Assembly: GCF_946190275.1 (NCBI RefSeq) | Contig: NZ_CAMHZQ010000005.1 | Coordinates: forward strand, 1-64,000 | Direction of reading: 5' to 3' | Source: Streptococcus mitis | GTDB taxonomy: Bacteria > Bacillota > Bacilli > Lactobacillales > Streptococcaceae | Length of the DNA: 64,000 bases | Part shown: positions 1-9,485 of the stretch, piece after piece | Layout: every line of letters begins with the position of its first letter | Numbering within the stretch: the first letter of the stretch is position 1 | Translations under genes and position numbers: made by a program | Notes under the pieces: generated by a model | The model's input: the letters and a program-made list of their open reading frames with translations, nothing else | The model's database searches: none | Told to the model about the DNA's origin: nothing

Positions 1-345
1 TACATTTACAAAGAAACGAAGAAAGACGAAAAAGGCAATACAACGCATGTATACCGTCAAGTCGTAACAAGTTATGTGAATGAAGTAGGCAAAGAAATCA
101 GCCCTTCAGACAAAGGAACGAAGGATAAGAAAGACATTCCAGAGTACATTTACAAAGAAACTAAGAAAGACGAAAAAGGCAATACAACGCATGTATACCG
201 TCAAGTCGTAACAAGTTATGTGAATGAAGAGGGCAAAGAAATCAGCCCTTCAGATAAAGGAACGAAGGATAAGAAAGATATTCCAGAGTACACATTCAAA
301 GAAACGAAGAAAGATAAAGATGGAAATACAATCCATGTATATACT
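1..345 (+). repeat. 144-bp in-frame tandem repeat inside the surface protein gene
   Basis: TACATTTACAAAGAAAC starts at 1 and at 145, and a near copy (TACACATTCAAAGAAAC) starts at 289. The period is therefore 144 nt, or 48 codons. Copies 1 and 2 are almost identical at the DNA level, which suggests recent duplication or gene conversion. More copies probably lie upstream of the window. Confidence 0.9.
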
Positions 346-831
346 AAGAAATCTTCTTCAACACCTTCAACTCCAAGTAATGAAGAAAGTAAATCAACAG
401 TTTGGAAAGATACTGAAGGTAATGTTCTAAAACCTCAAGAAGATGGTACAAAAGATAAGGGAACATTTACTGGCTATGAATATGTCAAGACTATTTTAGT
501 TGGAAATGTAACAACTCATATCTTTAAGAAAGTGATTACTCCAAGTCATGATGGAACACCTTCTCATTCAGATGTTCCTGGACAATCAGATAAGCCAAAT
601 CATCCAGAAGTGCCTGGACAATCAGATATCCCAACTCATTCAGATGTAACAGTGACATCAGATAAATCAACTCAAATAGAGACTTCAAATGAATCAACAT
701 TTGTAGATGGTAAACGGGAACTTCCGAATACAGGTACTCAATCATCAACTTCATCTCTCCTTCTTGGAGCTCTAGCAGCAATAACTGGCTTAGGTTTAGT
801 GTCCAGACGTCGTAAAGATGATAAGGAGTAA
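1..831 (+). CDS. LPXTG cell-wall-anchored repeat surface protein, C-terminal part
   Basis: The frame is open from the first base, so the N-terminus lies outside the window. About 276 residues are visible. They begin with 48-residue repeats (blocks such as YKETKKDEKGNTTHVY and GKEISPSDKGTKDKKDIPE) that resemble MucBP-like adhesin repeats. A more diverged repeat follows (WKDTEGNVLKPQEDGTKDKG), then a Pro/Ser/His-rich stretch with PGQSD units, and last a sortase signal: LPNTG near nt 721-735, a hydrophobic segment and an RRRKDDKE tail. Sortase A should link it to peptidoglycan. It is probably an adhesin; the ligand cannot be told from this part. Confidence 0.9.
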   Translation, partial: YIYKETKKDEKGNTTHVYRQVVTSYVNEVGKEISPSDKGTKDKKDIPEYIYKETKKDEKGNTTHVYRQVVTSYVNEEGKEISPSDKGTKDKKDIPEYTFKETKKDKDGNTIHVYTKKSSSTPSTPSNEESKSTVWKDTEGNVLKPQEDGTKDKGTFTGYEYVKTILVGNVTTHIFKKVITPSHDGTPSHSDVPGQSDKPNHPEVPGQSDIPTHSDVTVTSDKSTQIETSNESTFVDGKRELPNTGTQSSTSSLLLGALAAITGLGLVSRRRKDDKE

Positions 832-891
832 GAAATGGTATAAAGCGTAATAAGTCGCTTATCTATCATTCTGAAGTTTATGATAATCAAG

Positions 892-927
892 AAAAGCCTT
901 TCCTCTATTCTTAGGGGAAGGGCTTTT
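892..927 (+). terminator. Rho-independent terminator after the surface protein gene
   Basis: An AAAGCCTTTCCTC arm pairs with GGGGAAGGGCTTT around an A/T-rich loop and runs into TTTTT. It lies about 60 bp after the surface protein stop codon. Confidence 0.7.
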
Positions 928-978
928 TGAAGTAGGATATGTAAGTAAGGTAAACCCCAATAACGAAGTATATTGAAA

Positions 979-1032
979 AATCTCCAGACTAGAGAACTCA
1001 CTGACAGTTCCTAATCTGGAGATTATTTTTTT
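979..1032 (-). terminator. Bidirectional terminator at the 3' end of gatB
   Basis: AAATCTCCAGA (979-989) pairs with TCTGGAGATT (1016-1025). T-runs follow on both strands, and the structure directly abuts the gatB stop codon. It sits between two convergent genes and could serve both. Confidence 0.7.
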
Positions 1033-2473
1033 AATCTTCTTTCAACTTAGCCAATTCTTGGGCAAGGAGTTTAAGGGCAACTTGTGGGTTGGCTTGGCCT
1101 TTGGTTGCTTTCATAAGGAAACCTGTGAAGGCCTTGTCTGCGTTACGTTTGCCTGACTTGAAGTCGGCAACTGCAGTTTCGTTATCCGCAAAGACTTGGT
1201 GGATAATTGGAATCAAGATTTCTGGATCTGAGATTTGAACCATGCCTGCTTTTTCCACGTATTCACGCGCACTGCCGCCATTTTTAGCAAGGTGGACAAA
1301 GACTTTCTTGGCAATCTTAGATGAGATAGTACCGTCTTCGATGATGGCAATCATTTCAACCAAGTTTTCTGGTGTTAATTCGATTTGTTCAAGTGTCTTG
1401 CCTTCAGCGTTCAAGAACTGAGCGACTTCGCCTTGGAGCCAGTTAGAGACTTGTTTGGCATCGCCACCGAGGGCAACAGCTTTTTCAAAGAAGTCAGAAG
1501 TGACTTTGTTAGCAGTCAACTGGTTAGCATCGTAGTCTGACAAGCCAAGGTCAGCCACGTAACGAGCACGGCGTTCTTTTGGAAACTCTGGCAACTCTGT
1601 CCGCATTTTCTCGATCCACTCGTCTGAGATTTCAAAGAGAGGTAGGTCTGGTTCTGGGAAGTAGCGGTAGTCTGCAGCCCCTTCCTTGACACGCATGAGG
1701 ATGGTTGCTTTGTTAGCTTCATCATAACGGCGTGTTTCTTGGCGGATTTGACCACCTGAGCGAAGGATTTCAGCTTGACGTTGGACTTCGTATTCAAGAC
1801 CTTTACGAACGTTTGAGAAGGAGTTGAGGTTTTTCAACTCAGTTTTGGTACCGAATTTTTCTTGACCATAAGGACGAAGAGAAATATTGGCATCCACACG
1901 CATAGAACCTTCTTCCATCTTAACGTCAGAAATGCCAGCGTATTGGATAACTTCCTTGAGGGCTGTCAGATAAGCGTAGGCTTCTTCTGGAGAACGCATG
2001 TCAGCTTCAGATACAATCTCAATCAATGGCACCCCTTGGCGGTTGAGGTCAACGTAAGAGTAGCCGTCTGTACCGTGGGTGTTTTTACCAGCGTCTTCTT
2101 CTAGGTGGGCACGTTCGATACCGATTTTCTTAGTTGTACCATCTTCTAGCTCGACTTCAATCCAGCCATTATAGCCGATTGGTTCATCAAACTGAGAAAT
2201 TTGGTAGGCTTTAGGATTATCAGGGTAGAAGTAGTTCTTGCGGTCAAAGTGCATCTTTTTATGGATGTCCATGTTGAGGGCAAGAGCAGCCTTGATACCG
2301 GCATCGACAACACCTTTATTGAGAACTGGCAGAACTCCTGGGAAGGACCAGTCAATCACGTTAGTGTTGGCATTTTGGTCATTTCCAAAGTGGGCAGAAG
2401 TAGGTGAGAAGATTTTTGAATTGGTGTTGAGCTCTACGTGGACTTCAAGTCCAATGACTGTTTCAAAGTTCAT
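1031..2473 (-). CDS. gatB: Aspartyl/glutamyl-tRNA(Asn/Gln) amidotransferase subunit B
   Basis: The 480-residue product is the normal length for GatB. It carries the family signature [14 protein letters not shown] at residues 77-90 and the usual C-terminal YqeY-like tRNA-binding tail. GatB is the kinase/transamidase subunit of GatCAB. It activates misacylated Glu-tRNA(Gln) or Asp-tRNA(Asn) with ATP and uses ammonia channelled from GatA. It is last in the gatC-gatA-gatB operon; its start codon overlaps the gatA stop by one base, so the two are probably translationally coupled. A terminator follows directly. Confidence 0.97.
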   Translation of the reverse strand: MNFETVIGLEVHVELNTNSKIFSPTSAHFGNDQNANTNVIDWSFPGVLPVLNKGVVDAGIKAALALNMDIHKKMHFDRKNYFYPDNPKAYQISQFDEPIGYNGWIEVELEDGTTKKIGIERAHLEEDAGKNTHGTDGYSYVDLNRQGVPLIEIVSEADMRSPEEAYAYLTALKEVIQYAGISDVKMEEGSMRVDANISLRPYGQEKFGTKTELKNLNSFSNVRKGLEYEVQRQAEILRSGGQIRQETRRYDEANKATILMRVKEGAADYRYFPEPDLPLFEISDEWIEKMRTELPEFPKERRARYVADLGLSDYDANQLTANKVTSDFFEKAVALGGDAKQVSNWLQGEVAQFLNAEGKTLEQIELTPENLVEMIAIIEDGTISSKIAKKVFVHLAKNGGSAREYVEKAGMVQISDPEILIPIIHQVFADNETAVADFKSGKRNADKAFTGFLMKATKGQANPQVALKLLAQELAKLKED

Positions 2474-3939
2474 TAGTTATCACCTCCAAAAATCACGGGT
2501 TGTTGTTTGTGGTAGTCTGTTGTTGCTTCAAAAGCAGCAGCAGCTTGGTAAATGGTTTCTTCAGAATACTTAGGACCAATCAATTGAAGACCGACAGGTA
2601 GACCTTGAGAGAAGCCAGCAGGAATCGAAATTCCTGGGAGACCTGCCAAGTTGACTGGGATGGTCAAAAGGTCAGCCAAGTACATGGCAACTGGGTCGTG
2701 GTTGAGTGAATCCAAGTCATAGGCAACACTTGGAGCAGTTGGTCCCAAAATCAAGTCATAATCCGCAAAAACTTTTTCGAAATCTTGAATGATGAGGGTA
2801 CGGACCTGACCAGCTTTCTTGTAGTAGGCATCGTAGTAACCTGATGAAAGACTGAAAGTACCTAGCATGATACGACGTTTCACTTCTTCACCAAAACCTT
2901 GGCTACGACTGTTTACATAGATTTCATCAAGGTTGCTTGCATCTTCTGCGCGGTAGCCGTAACGGATACCATCAAAACGTTGCAAGTTTGATGAAGCTTC
3001 TGATGAAGCGATGATGTAGTAAACGGCAACACCGTATTTAGAGTGAGGCAGGCTGACTTCTTCGACGATAGCACCAAGTTTTTCAAAGTGTTTGGCTGCG
3101 TTCAAGATTGTTTCCTTAACCTCTGGGTCAATCCCTTCGCCAAGATATTCTTTAGGTAAAGCAATTTTCATGCCCTTGATGTCTTGACCGATTTTTGAAG
3201 TAAAGTCGGCAATGCGGACAGGGGCAGAAGTAGAGTCTTTAGCATCTTCGCTGGCAATAGCGTTGAGCAAGAGGGCATTTTCCTTAACTGTTGGTGCAAA
3301 AGGTCCAATCTGGTCTAATGAGCTACCAAAGGCAATGAGACCGAAACGAGAAACCGTTCCGTAGGTTGGTTTGAGACCAACGATTCCGTTGAAGGCAGCA
3401 GGTTGGCGGATGGAACCACCAGTATCAGAACCAAGTGACAAGCGAACTTGTCCAGAAGCTACAGCTGCGGCAGAACCACTTGATGAACCACCAGGAACCT
3501 TGTTTTGGTCCCAAGCGTTTTTAGTCGCACCGTAGTGTGAAGTTTCACCTGAACCACCCATGGCAAACTCGTCCATGTTGGTTTTACCAACGACAATCAT
3601 GCCTTTAGATTTTGCATTGGCAACCGCAGTCGCATCAAAGATCGGCTCGTAGTTGTAGAGCATTTTTGAGGCTGCAGTTGTGAGAATGCCGTCTGTAGAG
3701 ATATTATCTTTAACTGCAAGTGGAATTCCTGAAAGGACATTATCAGTGTCAATTCCAGCTTCATCAATAGCTTTAGCTTGAGCAAGGGCTTGCTCCTCAG
3801 CGATGGTAACAAAAGCGTTGATAGCTGTCTCGCGAGACTTGATATCTTCAAGCGTAGCTTGTGTCAATTCTGTTGCTGAAATTTCCTTAGAAACAAGGAG
3901 ATTGTGCAAGTCTTCAATGGTTTTATTGTTGAAAGTCAT
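2473..3939 (-). CDS. gatA: Glutamyl-tRNA(Gln) amidotransferase subunit A (glutaminase subunit)
   Basis: The 488-residue product belongs to the amidase-signature family. The Ser-cisSer-Lys triad is visible: Lys77 in LAVKDNI, Ser152 in [14 protein letters not shown] and Ser176 in [10 protein letters not shown]. GatA hydrolyses glutamine and supplies ammonia to GatB. The start codon overlaps the gatC stop by one base, as expected for this tightly coupled operon. Confidence 0.97.
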   Translation of the reverse strand: MTFNNKTIEDLHNLLVSKEISATELTQATLEDIKSRETAINAFVTIAEEQALAQAKAIDEAGIDTDNVLSGIPLAVKDNISTDGILTTAASKMLYNYEPIFDATAVANAKSKGMIVVGKTNMDEFAMGGSGETSHYGATKNAWDQNKVPGGSSSGSAAAVASGQVRLSLGSDTGGSIRQPAAFNGIVGLKPTYGTVSRFGLIAFGSSLDQIGPFAPTVKENALLLNAIASEDAKDSTSAPVRIADFTSKIGQDIKGMKIALPKEYLGEGIDPEVKETILNAAKHFEKLGAIVEEVSLPHSKYGVAVYYIIASSEASSNLQRFDGIRYGYRAEDASNLDEIYVNSRSQGFGEEVKRRIMLGTFSLSSGYYDAYYKKAGQVRTLIIQDFEKVFADYDLILGPTAPSVAYDLDSLNHDPVAMYLADLLTIPVNLAGLPGISIPAGFSQGLPVGLQLIGPKYSEETIYQAAAAFEATTDYHKQQPVIFGGDN

Positions 3940-4241
3940 TAGGCATCTCCTCCATCGTCTAGGATAGCTGGTACCTTGATATAGTAGTTGTCTTTTTCAG
4001 GTACGTTTTTAAACAGGCGATCGCGGTTTGTTCCTTCTTCGGCCACATCAGGGCGGAGTACGGTCTTGCGGTCAGCCATAGTCGTAGTGGGTGCGATACC
4101 AGTTGTGTCGACTTCGCCCAGCAATTCAACCATGTCAACAATTTTAGACAAGGTAGTCGCAAAGGCAGCAGTTTCTTCTTCAGAGAATCTTAATTTTGAA
4201 AGATTGGCAACGTGTGTTACCTCTTCTTGCGTAATTTTCAT
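3939..4241 (-). CDS. gatC: Glutamyl-tRNA(Gln) amidotransferase subunit C
   Basis: The 100-residue product has the GatC pattern: an N-terminal [15 protein letters not shown] helix region and a C-terminal LRPDVAEEG segment that wraps the GatA-GatB interface. It is the first gene of the operon. An AAAGGA ribosome site lies six bases before the ATG on the minus strand. Confidence 0.95.
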   Translation of the reverse strand: MKITQEEVTHVANLSKLRFSEEETAAFATTLSKIVDMVELLGEVDTTGIAPTTTMADRKTVLRPDVAEEGTNRDRLFKNVPEKDNYYIKVPAILDDGGDA

Positions 4242-4281
4242 CTTGCATCCTTTCGTGAAATGATGATTTTTAGTCTGTTCT

Positions 4282-4290
4282 ATTTTACCA
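4282..4290 (-). promoter_or_regulatory. Probable gatCAB promoter (extended -10)
   Basis: On the minus strand TGG-TAAAAT is an extended -10 about 40 bp before the gatC start. No good -35 is seen, which is tolerable for TGn promoters. Confidence 0.5.
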
Positions 4291-4357
4291 TATTTTCCTA
4301 TAAATAAGGGAGGTAAAGCTGAAAAAAGACATCTGGCAAGTCGAGAAAGAGATTTTT

Positions 4358-4516
4358 AAAGAGACAAAAAATAGCCGTCCTAACTTTGGCGAGTTAACGA
4401 GCTATTTTTAGTTATGTAATTACAGCTACCGTCTTAAACGGCTCTGTGGGGTGTTGTTGACGCAACACCTTTTTCTATATTCATTGCAATATTTACTTTA
4501 AAAATTACAAGGGGAG
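4358..4516 (+). repeat. ~160-bp terminator-rich module, copy 1
   Basis: This copy is roughly 94% identical by eye to 4680-4840. It contains an AAAATAGC...GCTATTTTT hairpin with inner pairing (TAACT/AGTTA), a short CCGT/ACGG hairpin, and GGTGTTG...CAACACC followed by TTTTT (4450-4474). The rest of 4242-4996 holds no gene that I can support. Confidence 0.8.
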
Positions 4517-4619
4517 TAGGATGGTTAGTACCTAAGTGGGGCAATAGTTGAATAGTAGGCATTAAAATTGCTAGATAGTTTTTGTTTGTTGTTTATTAGC
4601 AAACTAAGATTTTTTGGTT

Positions 4620-4688
4620 TTAATATGCACTCTTTTGGTATTCATTCCATAAAGCCTGAAGTTCATCCTTGAATTGGTAAAAGAGACA
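4620..4688 (-). pseudogene. Possible C-terminal remnant of a lost gene between the two repeat copies
   Basis: Read on the minus strand, this stretch ends ...QFKDELQALWNEYQKSAY-stop, a plausible protein C-terminus. Upstream it runs into repeat copy 2 and has no start. The family is not recognised. It may be chance coding-like sequence. Confidence 0.25.
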
Positions 4689-4840
4689 AAAAAATAGCCG
4701 TCCTAACTTTGGCGAGTTAACGAGCTATTTTTTAGTTATGTAATTACAGCCACCGTCTTAAACGGCTCTGTGGGGTGTTGTTGACGCAACACCTTTTTCT
4801 ATATTTATTGTAACATTTATTTTAAAAATTGCAAGGGGAA
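4680..4840 (+). repeat. ~160-bp terminator-rich module, copy 2
   Basis: This is the second copy of 4358-4516 in the same orientation, 322 bp downstream. It keeps the same three hairpins, including GGTGTTG (4774-4780) / CAACACC (4787-4793) plus a T-run. The differences are mostly single transitions and A/T-run length. Confidence 0.8.
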
Positions 4841-4877
4841 TTGTTCTACTTTAGCAGTGTCTGACATAAAATAGAAA

Positions 4878-4906
4878 TTGAAAAAAATGCTAAAATCCGA
4901 TATAAT
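4878..4906 (+). promoter_or_regulatory. prfC promoter
   Basis: TTGAAA (4878-4883), a 17-bp spacer and TATAAT (4901-4906) form a near-consensus SigA promoter about 90 bp upstream of the prfC start. Confidence 0.8.
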
Positions 4907-4996
4907 GGAATGTTGAAAGGAATGGTAAAATCCAATGTAGAAATCATTCTTAGCTATTGAACCAACTAAAAATAGAGAATCAAAGAAAGAGAACTT

Positions 4997-6541
4997 ATGA
5001 ATATTCAAGAAGAAATTAAGAAACGTCGTACCTTTGCCATCATCTCCCACCCGGACGCGGGGAAGACTACCATTACTGAGCAGTTGCTCTACTTTGGGGG
5101 CGAGATTCGTGAGGCTGGTACCGTAAAAGGAAAGAAAACTGGGACTTTTGCCAAATCTGACTGGATGGATATTGAGAAGCAACGTGGGATTTCTGTTACT
5201 TCATCTGTTATGCAATTTGACTACGATGGCAAGCGCGTGAATATCCTAGACACGCCAGGGCACGAGGACTTCTCAGAAGATACCTATCGTACCTTGATGG
5301 CGGTGGATGCTGCGGTCATGGTTGTGGACTCTGCCAAGGGTATCGAGGCTCAAACCAAGAAACTGTTTGAGGTTGTGAAGCATCGTGGCATTCCAGTCTT
5401 TACCTTTATGAACAAGCTAGACCGTGATGGTCGTGAGCCGCTGGACCTCTTGCAAGAATTGGAAGAAATCTTGGGCATTGCTAGCTATCCGATGAACTGG
5501 CCAATCGGGATGGGGAAAGCCTTTGAGGGCTTGTATGACCTCTATAACCAACGTTTGGAACTCTATAAAGGGGATGAACGTTTTGCTAGTCTAGAAGATG
5601 GGGACAAGCTTTTTGGAAGTAATCCTTTCTACGAGCAAGTCAAGGATGATATTGAACTTTTAAATGAAGCTGGGAATGAGTTTTCAGAGGAAGCGATTCT
5701 GGCTGGAGAATTGACGCCAGTCTTCTTCGGTTCAGCTTTGACAAACTTTGGTGTGCAGACCTTCCTTGAAACCTTCCTTAAGTTTGCTCCAGAACCACAT
5801 GGACACAAGAAAACGGACGGTGAAATTGTGGATCCTTATGACAAGGATTTCTCAGGATTTGTCTTTAAAATCCAAGCCAACATGGACCCTCGTCACCGTG
5901 ACCGTATTGCCTTTGTCCGTATCGTATCAGGTGAATTTGAGCGTGGTATGAGTGTCAATCTGCCTCGTACGGGTAAAGGGGCTAAACTGTCGAATGTTAC
6001 TCAGTTTATGGCGGAAAGTCGTGAGAATGTAACCAACGCTGTAGCAGGTGATATTATCGGGGTTTACGATACAGGTACTTATCAGGTTGGGGACACTTTA
6101 ACAGTTGGAAAAAACAAGTTTGAATTTGAACCCCTACCAACCTTTACTCCTGAGATTTTCATGAAAGTATCTGCTAAGAACGTTATGAAGCAAAAATCCT
6201 TCCACAAGGGGATTGAGCAATTGGTGCAAGAGGGAGCCATTCAGCTTTATAAGAATTACCAAACAGGCGAGTACATGCTGGGTGCTGTTGGTCAACTTCA
6301 GTTTGAAGTCTTTAAGCACCGTATGGAAGGCGAGTACAACGCAGAAGTGGTCATGAGCCCAATGGGTAAAAAGACCGTTCGCTGGATCAAGCCTGAGGAC
6401 TTGGATGAACGGATGTCATCAAGCCGAAATATCTTGGCCAAAGACCGTTTCGACCAGCCAGTCTTCCTCTTTGAAAATGACTTTGCCCTCCGCTGGTTTG
6501 CGGACAAGTATCCAGATGTAGAGTTGGAAGAGAAGATGTAA
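4997..6541 (+). CDS. prfC: Peptide chain release factor 3 (RF3)
   Basis: The 514-residue product is a translational GTPase. Its G1 motif is SHPDAGKT (17-24), G3 is DTPGH (85-89) and G4 is NKLD (139-142). Length and the C-terminal half fit RF3 rather than EF-G. RF3-GTP recycles RF1/RF2 from the ribosome after termination. It is a monocistronic gene with its own strong promoter; two terminators lie downstream. Confidence 0.96.
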   Translation: MNIQEEIKKRRTFAIISHPDAGKTTITEQLLYFGGEIREAGTVKGKKTGTFAKSDWMDIEKQRGISVTSSVMQFDYDGKRVNILDTPGHEDFSEDTYRTLMAVDAAVMVVDSAKGIEAQTKKLFEVVKHRGIPVFTFMNKLDRDGREPLDLLQELEEILGIASYPMNWPIGMGKAFEGLYDLYNQRLELYKGDERFASLEDGDKLFGSNPFYEQVKDDIELLNEAGNEFSEEAILAGELTPVFFGSALTNFGVQTFLETFLKFAPEPHGHKKTDGEIVDPYDKDFSGFVFKIQANMDPRHRDRIAFVRIVSGEFERGMSVNLPRTGKGAKLSNVTQFMAESRENVTNAVAGDIIGVYDTGTYQVGDTLTVGKNKFEFEPLPTFTPEIFMKVSAKNVMKQKSFHKGIEQLVQEGAIQLYKNYQTGEYMLGAVGQLQFEVFKHRMEGEYNAEVVMSPMGKKTVRWIKPEDLDERMSSSRNILAKDRFDQPVFLFENDFALRWFADKYPDVELEEKM

Positions 6542-6544
6542 ATC

Positions 6545-6772
6545 GTTACAAATGACTAGCAACATAAAGTTGCTGTCATTTGACGGTAACCGCTATGGCG
6601 GTCTACCTAAACGCTTCACTAGGAAAAATCCACGAATATTATCGATTCGTGGATTTTTCCGTCGTAATGGTAAGGGAGCAAACTAGCTACCTGCCTCATT
6701 AACTACGTTTGGCAAATAGAATCGATTTGCCAAACTCCGTGTCGTGGATAATGTGACAGTAAGGTATACTGT
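6545..6772 (+). other. Hairpin-dense spacer downstream of prfC
   Basis: At least five separate inverted repeats are packed here: 6550-6581 (AAATGAC-t-AGCAAC / GTTGCTGTCATTT), 6585-6607 (GGTAACCGC / GCGGT-c-TACC), the 16-bp terminator stem 6622-6660, 6707-6735 (GTTTGGCAAAT / ATTTGCCAAAC, 11 bp perfect) and 6756-6772 (ACAGTA/TACTGT). No coding potential is apparent. It could be a structured RNA or a decayed mobile element. Confidence 0.6.
6622..6660 (+). terminator. prfC terminator, strong 16-bp stem
   Basis: GGAAAAATCCACGAAT (6622-6637) pairs perfectly with 6645-6660 over a 7-nt loop. The A-run and T-run are both inside the stem, so it can work in either direction. Confidence 0.75.
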
Positions 6773-6860
6773 ATCTTATCTCAATTTCCTATGGAAAAGA
6801 TGCTAAATTATATAGCTTATTCGTCCTGTTACTAACCTTTATGGTACTAACCTATAAATA

Positions 6861-6912
6861 AAAGAAAACTTCAGATATTCACCTTTTGTGATTGGTCTGA
6901 AGTTTTCTTTTT
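6861..6912 (+). terminator. Second terminator before the BOX element
   Basis: AAAGAAAACTTCAGA (6861-6875) pairs with TCTGAAGTTTTCTTT (6896-6910), followed by more T. Confidence 0.7.
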
Positions 6913-6913
6913 T

Positions 6914-7110
6914 ATACTCAATGAAAATCAAAGAGCAAACTAGGAAGCTAGCCGTAGGCTACTCAAAACACCGTTTTGAGGTTGTGGATAGAACTGACGA
7001 AGTCAGCTCAAAACACCGTTTTGAGGTTGTGGATAGAACTGACGAAGTCAGTAACCTATATACGGCAAGGCGACGCTGACGTAGTTTGAAGAGATTTTCG
7101 AAGAGTATTA
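6914..7110. repeat. BOX element with two boxB units
   Basis: The ends ATACTC...GAGTAT and the internal TACGGCAAGGCGACGCTGAC (the sequence targeted in BOX-PCR) identify a pneumococcal-type BOX. Between boxA and boxC lie two identical 45-bp boxB units, 6962-7006 and 7007-7051. The last bases overlap the stop codon of the gene at 7108-8061. Confidence 0.92.
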
Positions 7111-8061
7111 CTGTCCATATTTTTTGTAAAAATCAACTTTTACTTGGATGAAGGTTTTGGCTTCGCGTAGGAGTTGAAGAAGGGTGGCGCGGGTTTCAAA
7201 TTCTTCTCTTGTCTTGGGTAGACTGCGGTTTCGGAAGACTTCTAGATAGCGTTCAATTTCATCTAGCAAATCAGAAGCAGGATTGGTCTGGCTCAGTTGG
7301 CCTGCAATTTTTGAAAAAAGTTGGGCCAGAATCAGGCTTTCACTGGCAGCAAGGTGACAGGTGTTGATCTGCTGGGCCATGTTTCGCAGGATACGACTTT
7401 GACGCTGTCTCATCTCAAAGTAGTGGATATGGTAGTCGGTCTGATGAAAGAGATGGTCAGAGTGATCTAAATAGACCAGTCTAAGTGCTTCTTCCAAAAG
7501 GATGTCTAATTCTTCCACCAATTGTGCTCGATTACGCCCGTCCCCTTTGGATAAATAATATTTGAAGCGCTGGAGGATATCTTTTAACTTTTCTTCTACC
7601 AGCGTGTGGTAGTGCTGGATTTCCTCTTCTCGGGAAGGCATGTAGAGATTGACCAGTAGGGCAAATCCTGTACCGATTGCAAAGAGAAGGAATTCATTGA
7701 CTAGAAGGTCTGGAGAGGTTGATTCTTGCACCAAGAGATGGCTGACCAAAACAGTGCTTGGTGTGATGCCAATTTCCCAGCCCATCTTATAGGCTAGAGG
7801 CACGTAGAGGGCAAGATAGAGGCCAAGGCTCCAGATATGAAATCCGCTCAAGTGAAAAGCCAAAACTCCGATAACCAGAGCCAGAAGCATGGAAAAGAGC
7901 CGATTGCGGGCTAGTTTTAAAGTACTTCTACGTGTATCAGATAGGCTTAGGAGGGCGATGATTCCAGCCGAGACAGCTGAGGAAAGATTGAGAAAATAAG
8001 CAAGCAGGCAGGCAAGGCAGGTAGCTAAGATGAGCTTGGTCGTACGTTGGCTAATAGACAT
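7108..8061 (-). CDS. FUSC/aromatic acid exporter family membrane protein (DUF939-like)
   Basis: The 317-residue product has about five hydrophobic segments in residues 1-145 (for example LILATCLACLLAYFL and LFSMLLALVIGVLAFHL). A soluble, helix-rich C-terminal half follows, rich in charged residues. This is the layout of the aromatic-acid-exporter/FUSC-like family. Substrate unknown. The TAA stop lies at the boundary of the BOX element. The gene appears to stand alone, divergent in strand from prfC. Confidence 0.8.
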   Translation of the reverse strand: MSISQRTTKLILATCLACLLAYFLNLSSAVSAGIIALLSLSDTRRSTLKLARNRLFSMLLALVIGVLAFHLSGFHIWSLGLYLALYVPLAYKMGWEIGITPSTVLVSHLLVQESTSPDLLVNEFLLFAIGTGFALLVNLYMPSREEEIQHYHTLVEEKLKDILQRFKYYLSKGDGRNRAQLVEELDILLEEALRLVYLDHSDHLFHQTDYHIHYFEMRQRQSRILRNMAQQINTCHLAASESLILAQLFSKIAGQLSQTNPASDLLDEIERYLEVFRNRSLPKTREEFETRATLLQLLREAKTFIQVKVDFYKKYGQ

Positions 8062-8128
8062 AAGAATTTCCTAATAAGTTAGAATAAAAGCGTAAAAGAC
8101 AAGACCTGAGCAGGCTTGTCTTTATGGA

Positions 8129-9334
8129 TTATTTTTTACGGGCTGCTGCGTATTCGGCAACGGCAGTAAAGAGGACGTCTGTAGACGAGTTGAGGGCTGT
8201 TTCACATGAGTCTTGGATGACCCCAATTACAAAACCAACCCCAACAACTTGCATGGCAATATCGTTAGAAATACCGAAAAGACTACAAGCAACTGGGATA
8301 AGAAGGAGGGAACCTCCCGCAATACCAGAAGCACCACAGGCTGAGATAGCTGCTACCACACTGAGGACAAAGGCTGTCGCAAAGTCAACAGGGATTCCAA
8401 GAGTATTTACTGCAGCAAGTGTCAAAATGTTAATGGTAATCGCTGCTCCGGCCATGTTGATAGTAGAACCAAGTGGGATAGAAACAGAATAGGTATCTGG
8501 ATCCAGTCCAAGGTCGTGACAAAGTTTCATGTTGACAGGGATGTTAGCCGCAGAACTACGAGTGAAGAAGGCTGTCACACCGCTGACACGCAAACATTTC
8601 CAAACGAGGGGATAAGGATTTCTCTTCATAAAGAGGAAGGCAATCAATGGATTGACTACTAGGGCCACAAAGAACATAGTTGTCACCAGGAGGGCAAGCA
8701 AGATTCCGTAGTTGGCTAGGCTTCCGATTCCCTTATCAGAGATGGTTTTAAATACGAGTCCTAAGATCCCAAATGGAGCTAGGTTGATGATCCATTCGAC
8801 GATCTTAGAAGTCACATCAGCCATAGTTTTCAGCAATTCTTTACTATTTTTGCTGGCCTCTCTCATGGCAATCCCGAAAACAACTGCCCATGATAGGATA
8901 CCAATGTAGTTGGCTGTGACAAGGGCATTGACTGGATTGTCAACCAATTTGAGCAAGAGGTTGCTGAGAACCTGTCCAATCCCGTCTGGTGGAGCAATAT
9001 CGGTATTAGCGCTATTTAGGGTAATTTCAACAGGTACGATGAAACTTGCTAGTACAGCGATAAGGGCAGCGGCAAAGGTTCCTACTAAGTAAAGGAAGAT
9101 AACGGTTTTCATGTTGCTATCTTGCCCTTTTTGATGTTGGGAAAGGGCATTGGCAACGAGGGCAAATACTAGAATCGGTGCGATGGCTTTGAGGCCACCA
9201 ACAAAGAGATCTCCCAGCAGGCCAATTCCTGAAACGTTAGGAAGTGTCAGTCCTAGGGTTCCTCCAATCAGCATGCCAATCAAGATACGTTTGATTAGGC
9301 TTGCCTTATTCCAAGCATGAATGATTTTTTTCAT
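8129..9334 (-). CDS. sstT: Serine/threonine:Na+ symporter SstT
   Basis: The 401-residue product is a dicarboxylate/amino acid:cation symporter (DAACS) family membrane protein. Typical SstT stretches include the N-terminal [17 protein letters not shown], the SSAANIPVN reentrant region and the [20 protein letters not shown] segment. It imports serine and threonine with sodium. It has its own promoter (TTGATT, 17 bp, TATAAT) and an AAAGGAG ribosome site. Confidence 0.93.
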   Translation of the reverse strand: MKKIIHAWNKASLIKRILIGMLIGGTLGLTLPNVSGIGLLGDLFVGGLKAIAPILVFALVANALSQHQKGQDSNMKTVIFLYLVGTFAAALIAVLASFIVPVEITLNSANTDIAPPDGIGQVLSNLLLKLVDNPVNALVTANYIGILSWAVVFGIAMREASKNSKELLKTMADVTSKIVEWIINLAPFGILGLVFKTISDKGIGSLANYGILLALLVTTMFFVALVVNPLIAFLFMKRNPYPLVWKCLRVSGVTAFFTRSSAANIPVNMKLCHDLGLDPDTYSVSIPLGSTINMAGAAITINILTLAAVNTLGIPVDFATAFVLSVVAAISACGASGIAGGSLLLIPVACSLFGISNDIAMQVVGVGFVIGVIQDSCETALNSSTDVLFTAVAEYAAARKK

Positions 9335-9364
9335 AACAATCTCCTTTGTTGTGTAATGTTTATG

Positions 9365-9393
9365 ATTATAGTATAAATATGAACTAAAATCAA
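9365..9393 (-). promoter_or_regulatory. sstT promoter
   Basis: On the minus strand TTGATT (9388-9393), a 17-bp spacer and TATAAT (9365-9370) lie about 30 bp upstream of the start codon. Confidence 0.75.
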
Positions 9394-9439
9394 GAATTTT
9401 CTGTCTATTTTTGAAATTATTTTTGAATATTTATGGAGA

Positions 9440-9467
9440 ATGACACTTTATGAAAGTATGGTATAAT
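9440..9467 (+). promoter_or_regulatory. Promoter of the MscS-like gene
   Basis: ATGACA (9440-9445), a 16-bp spacer and TATAAT (9462-9467) are preceded by TGG, making an extended -10. AAAGGAG follows before the start at 9486. Confidence 0.75.
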
Positions 9468-9485
9468 AAATGAAAGGAGTTTTCT

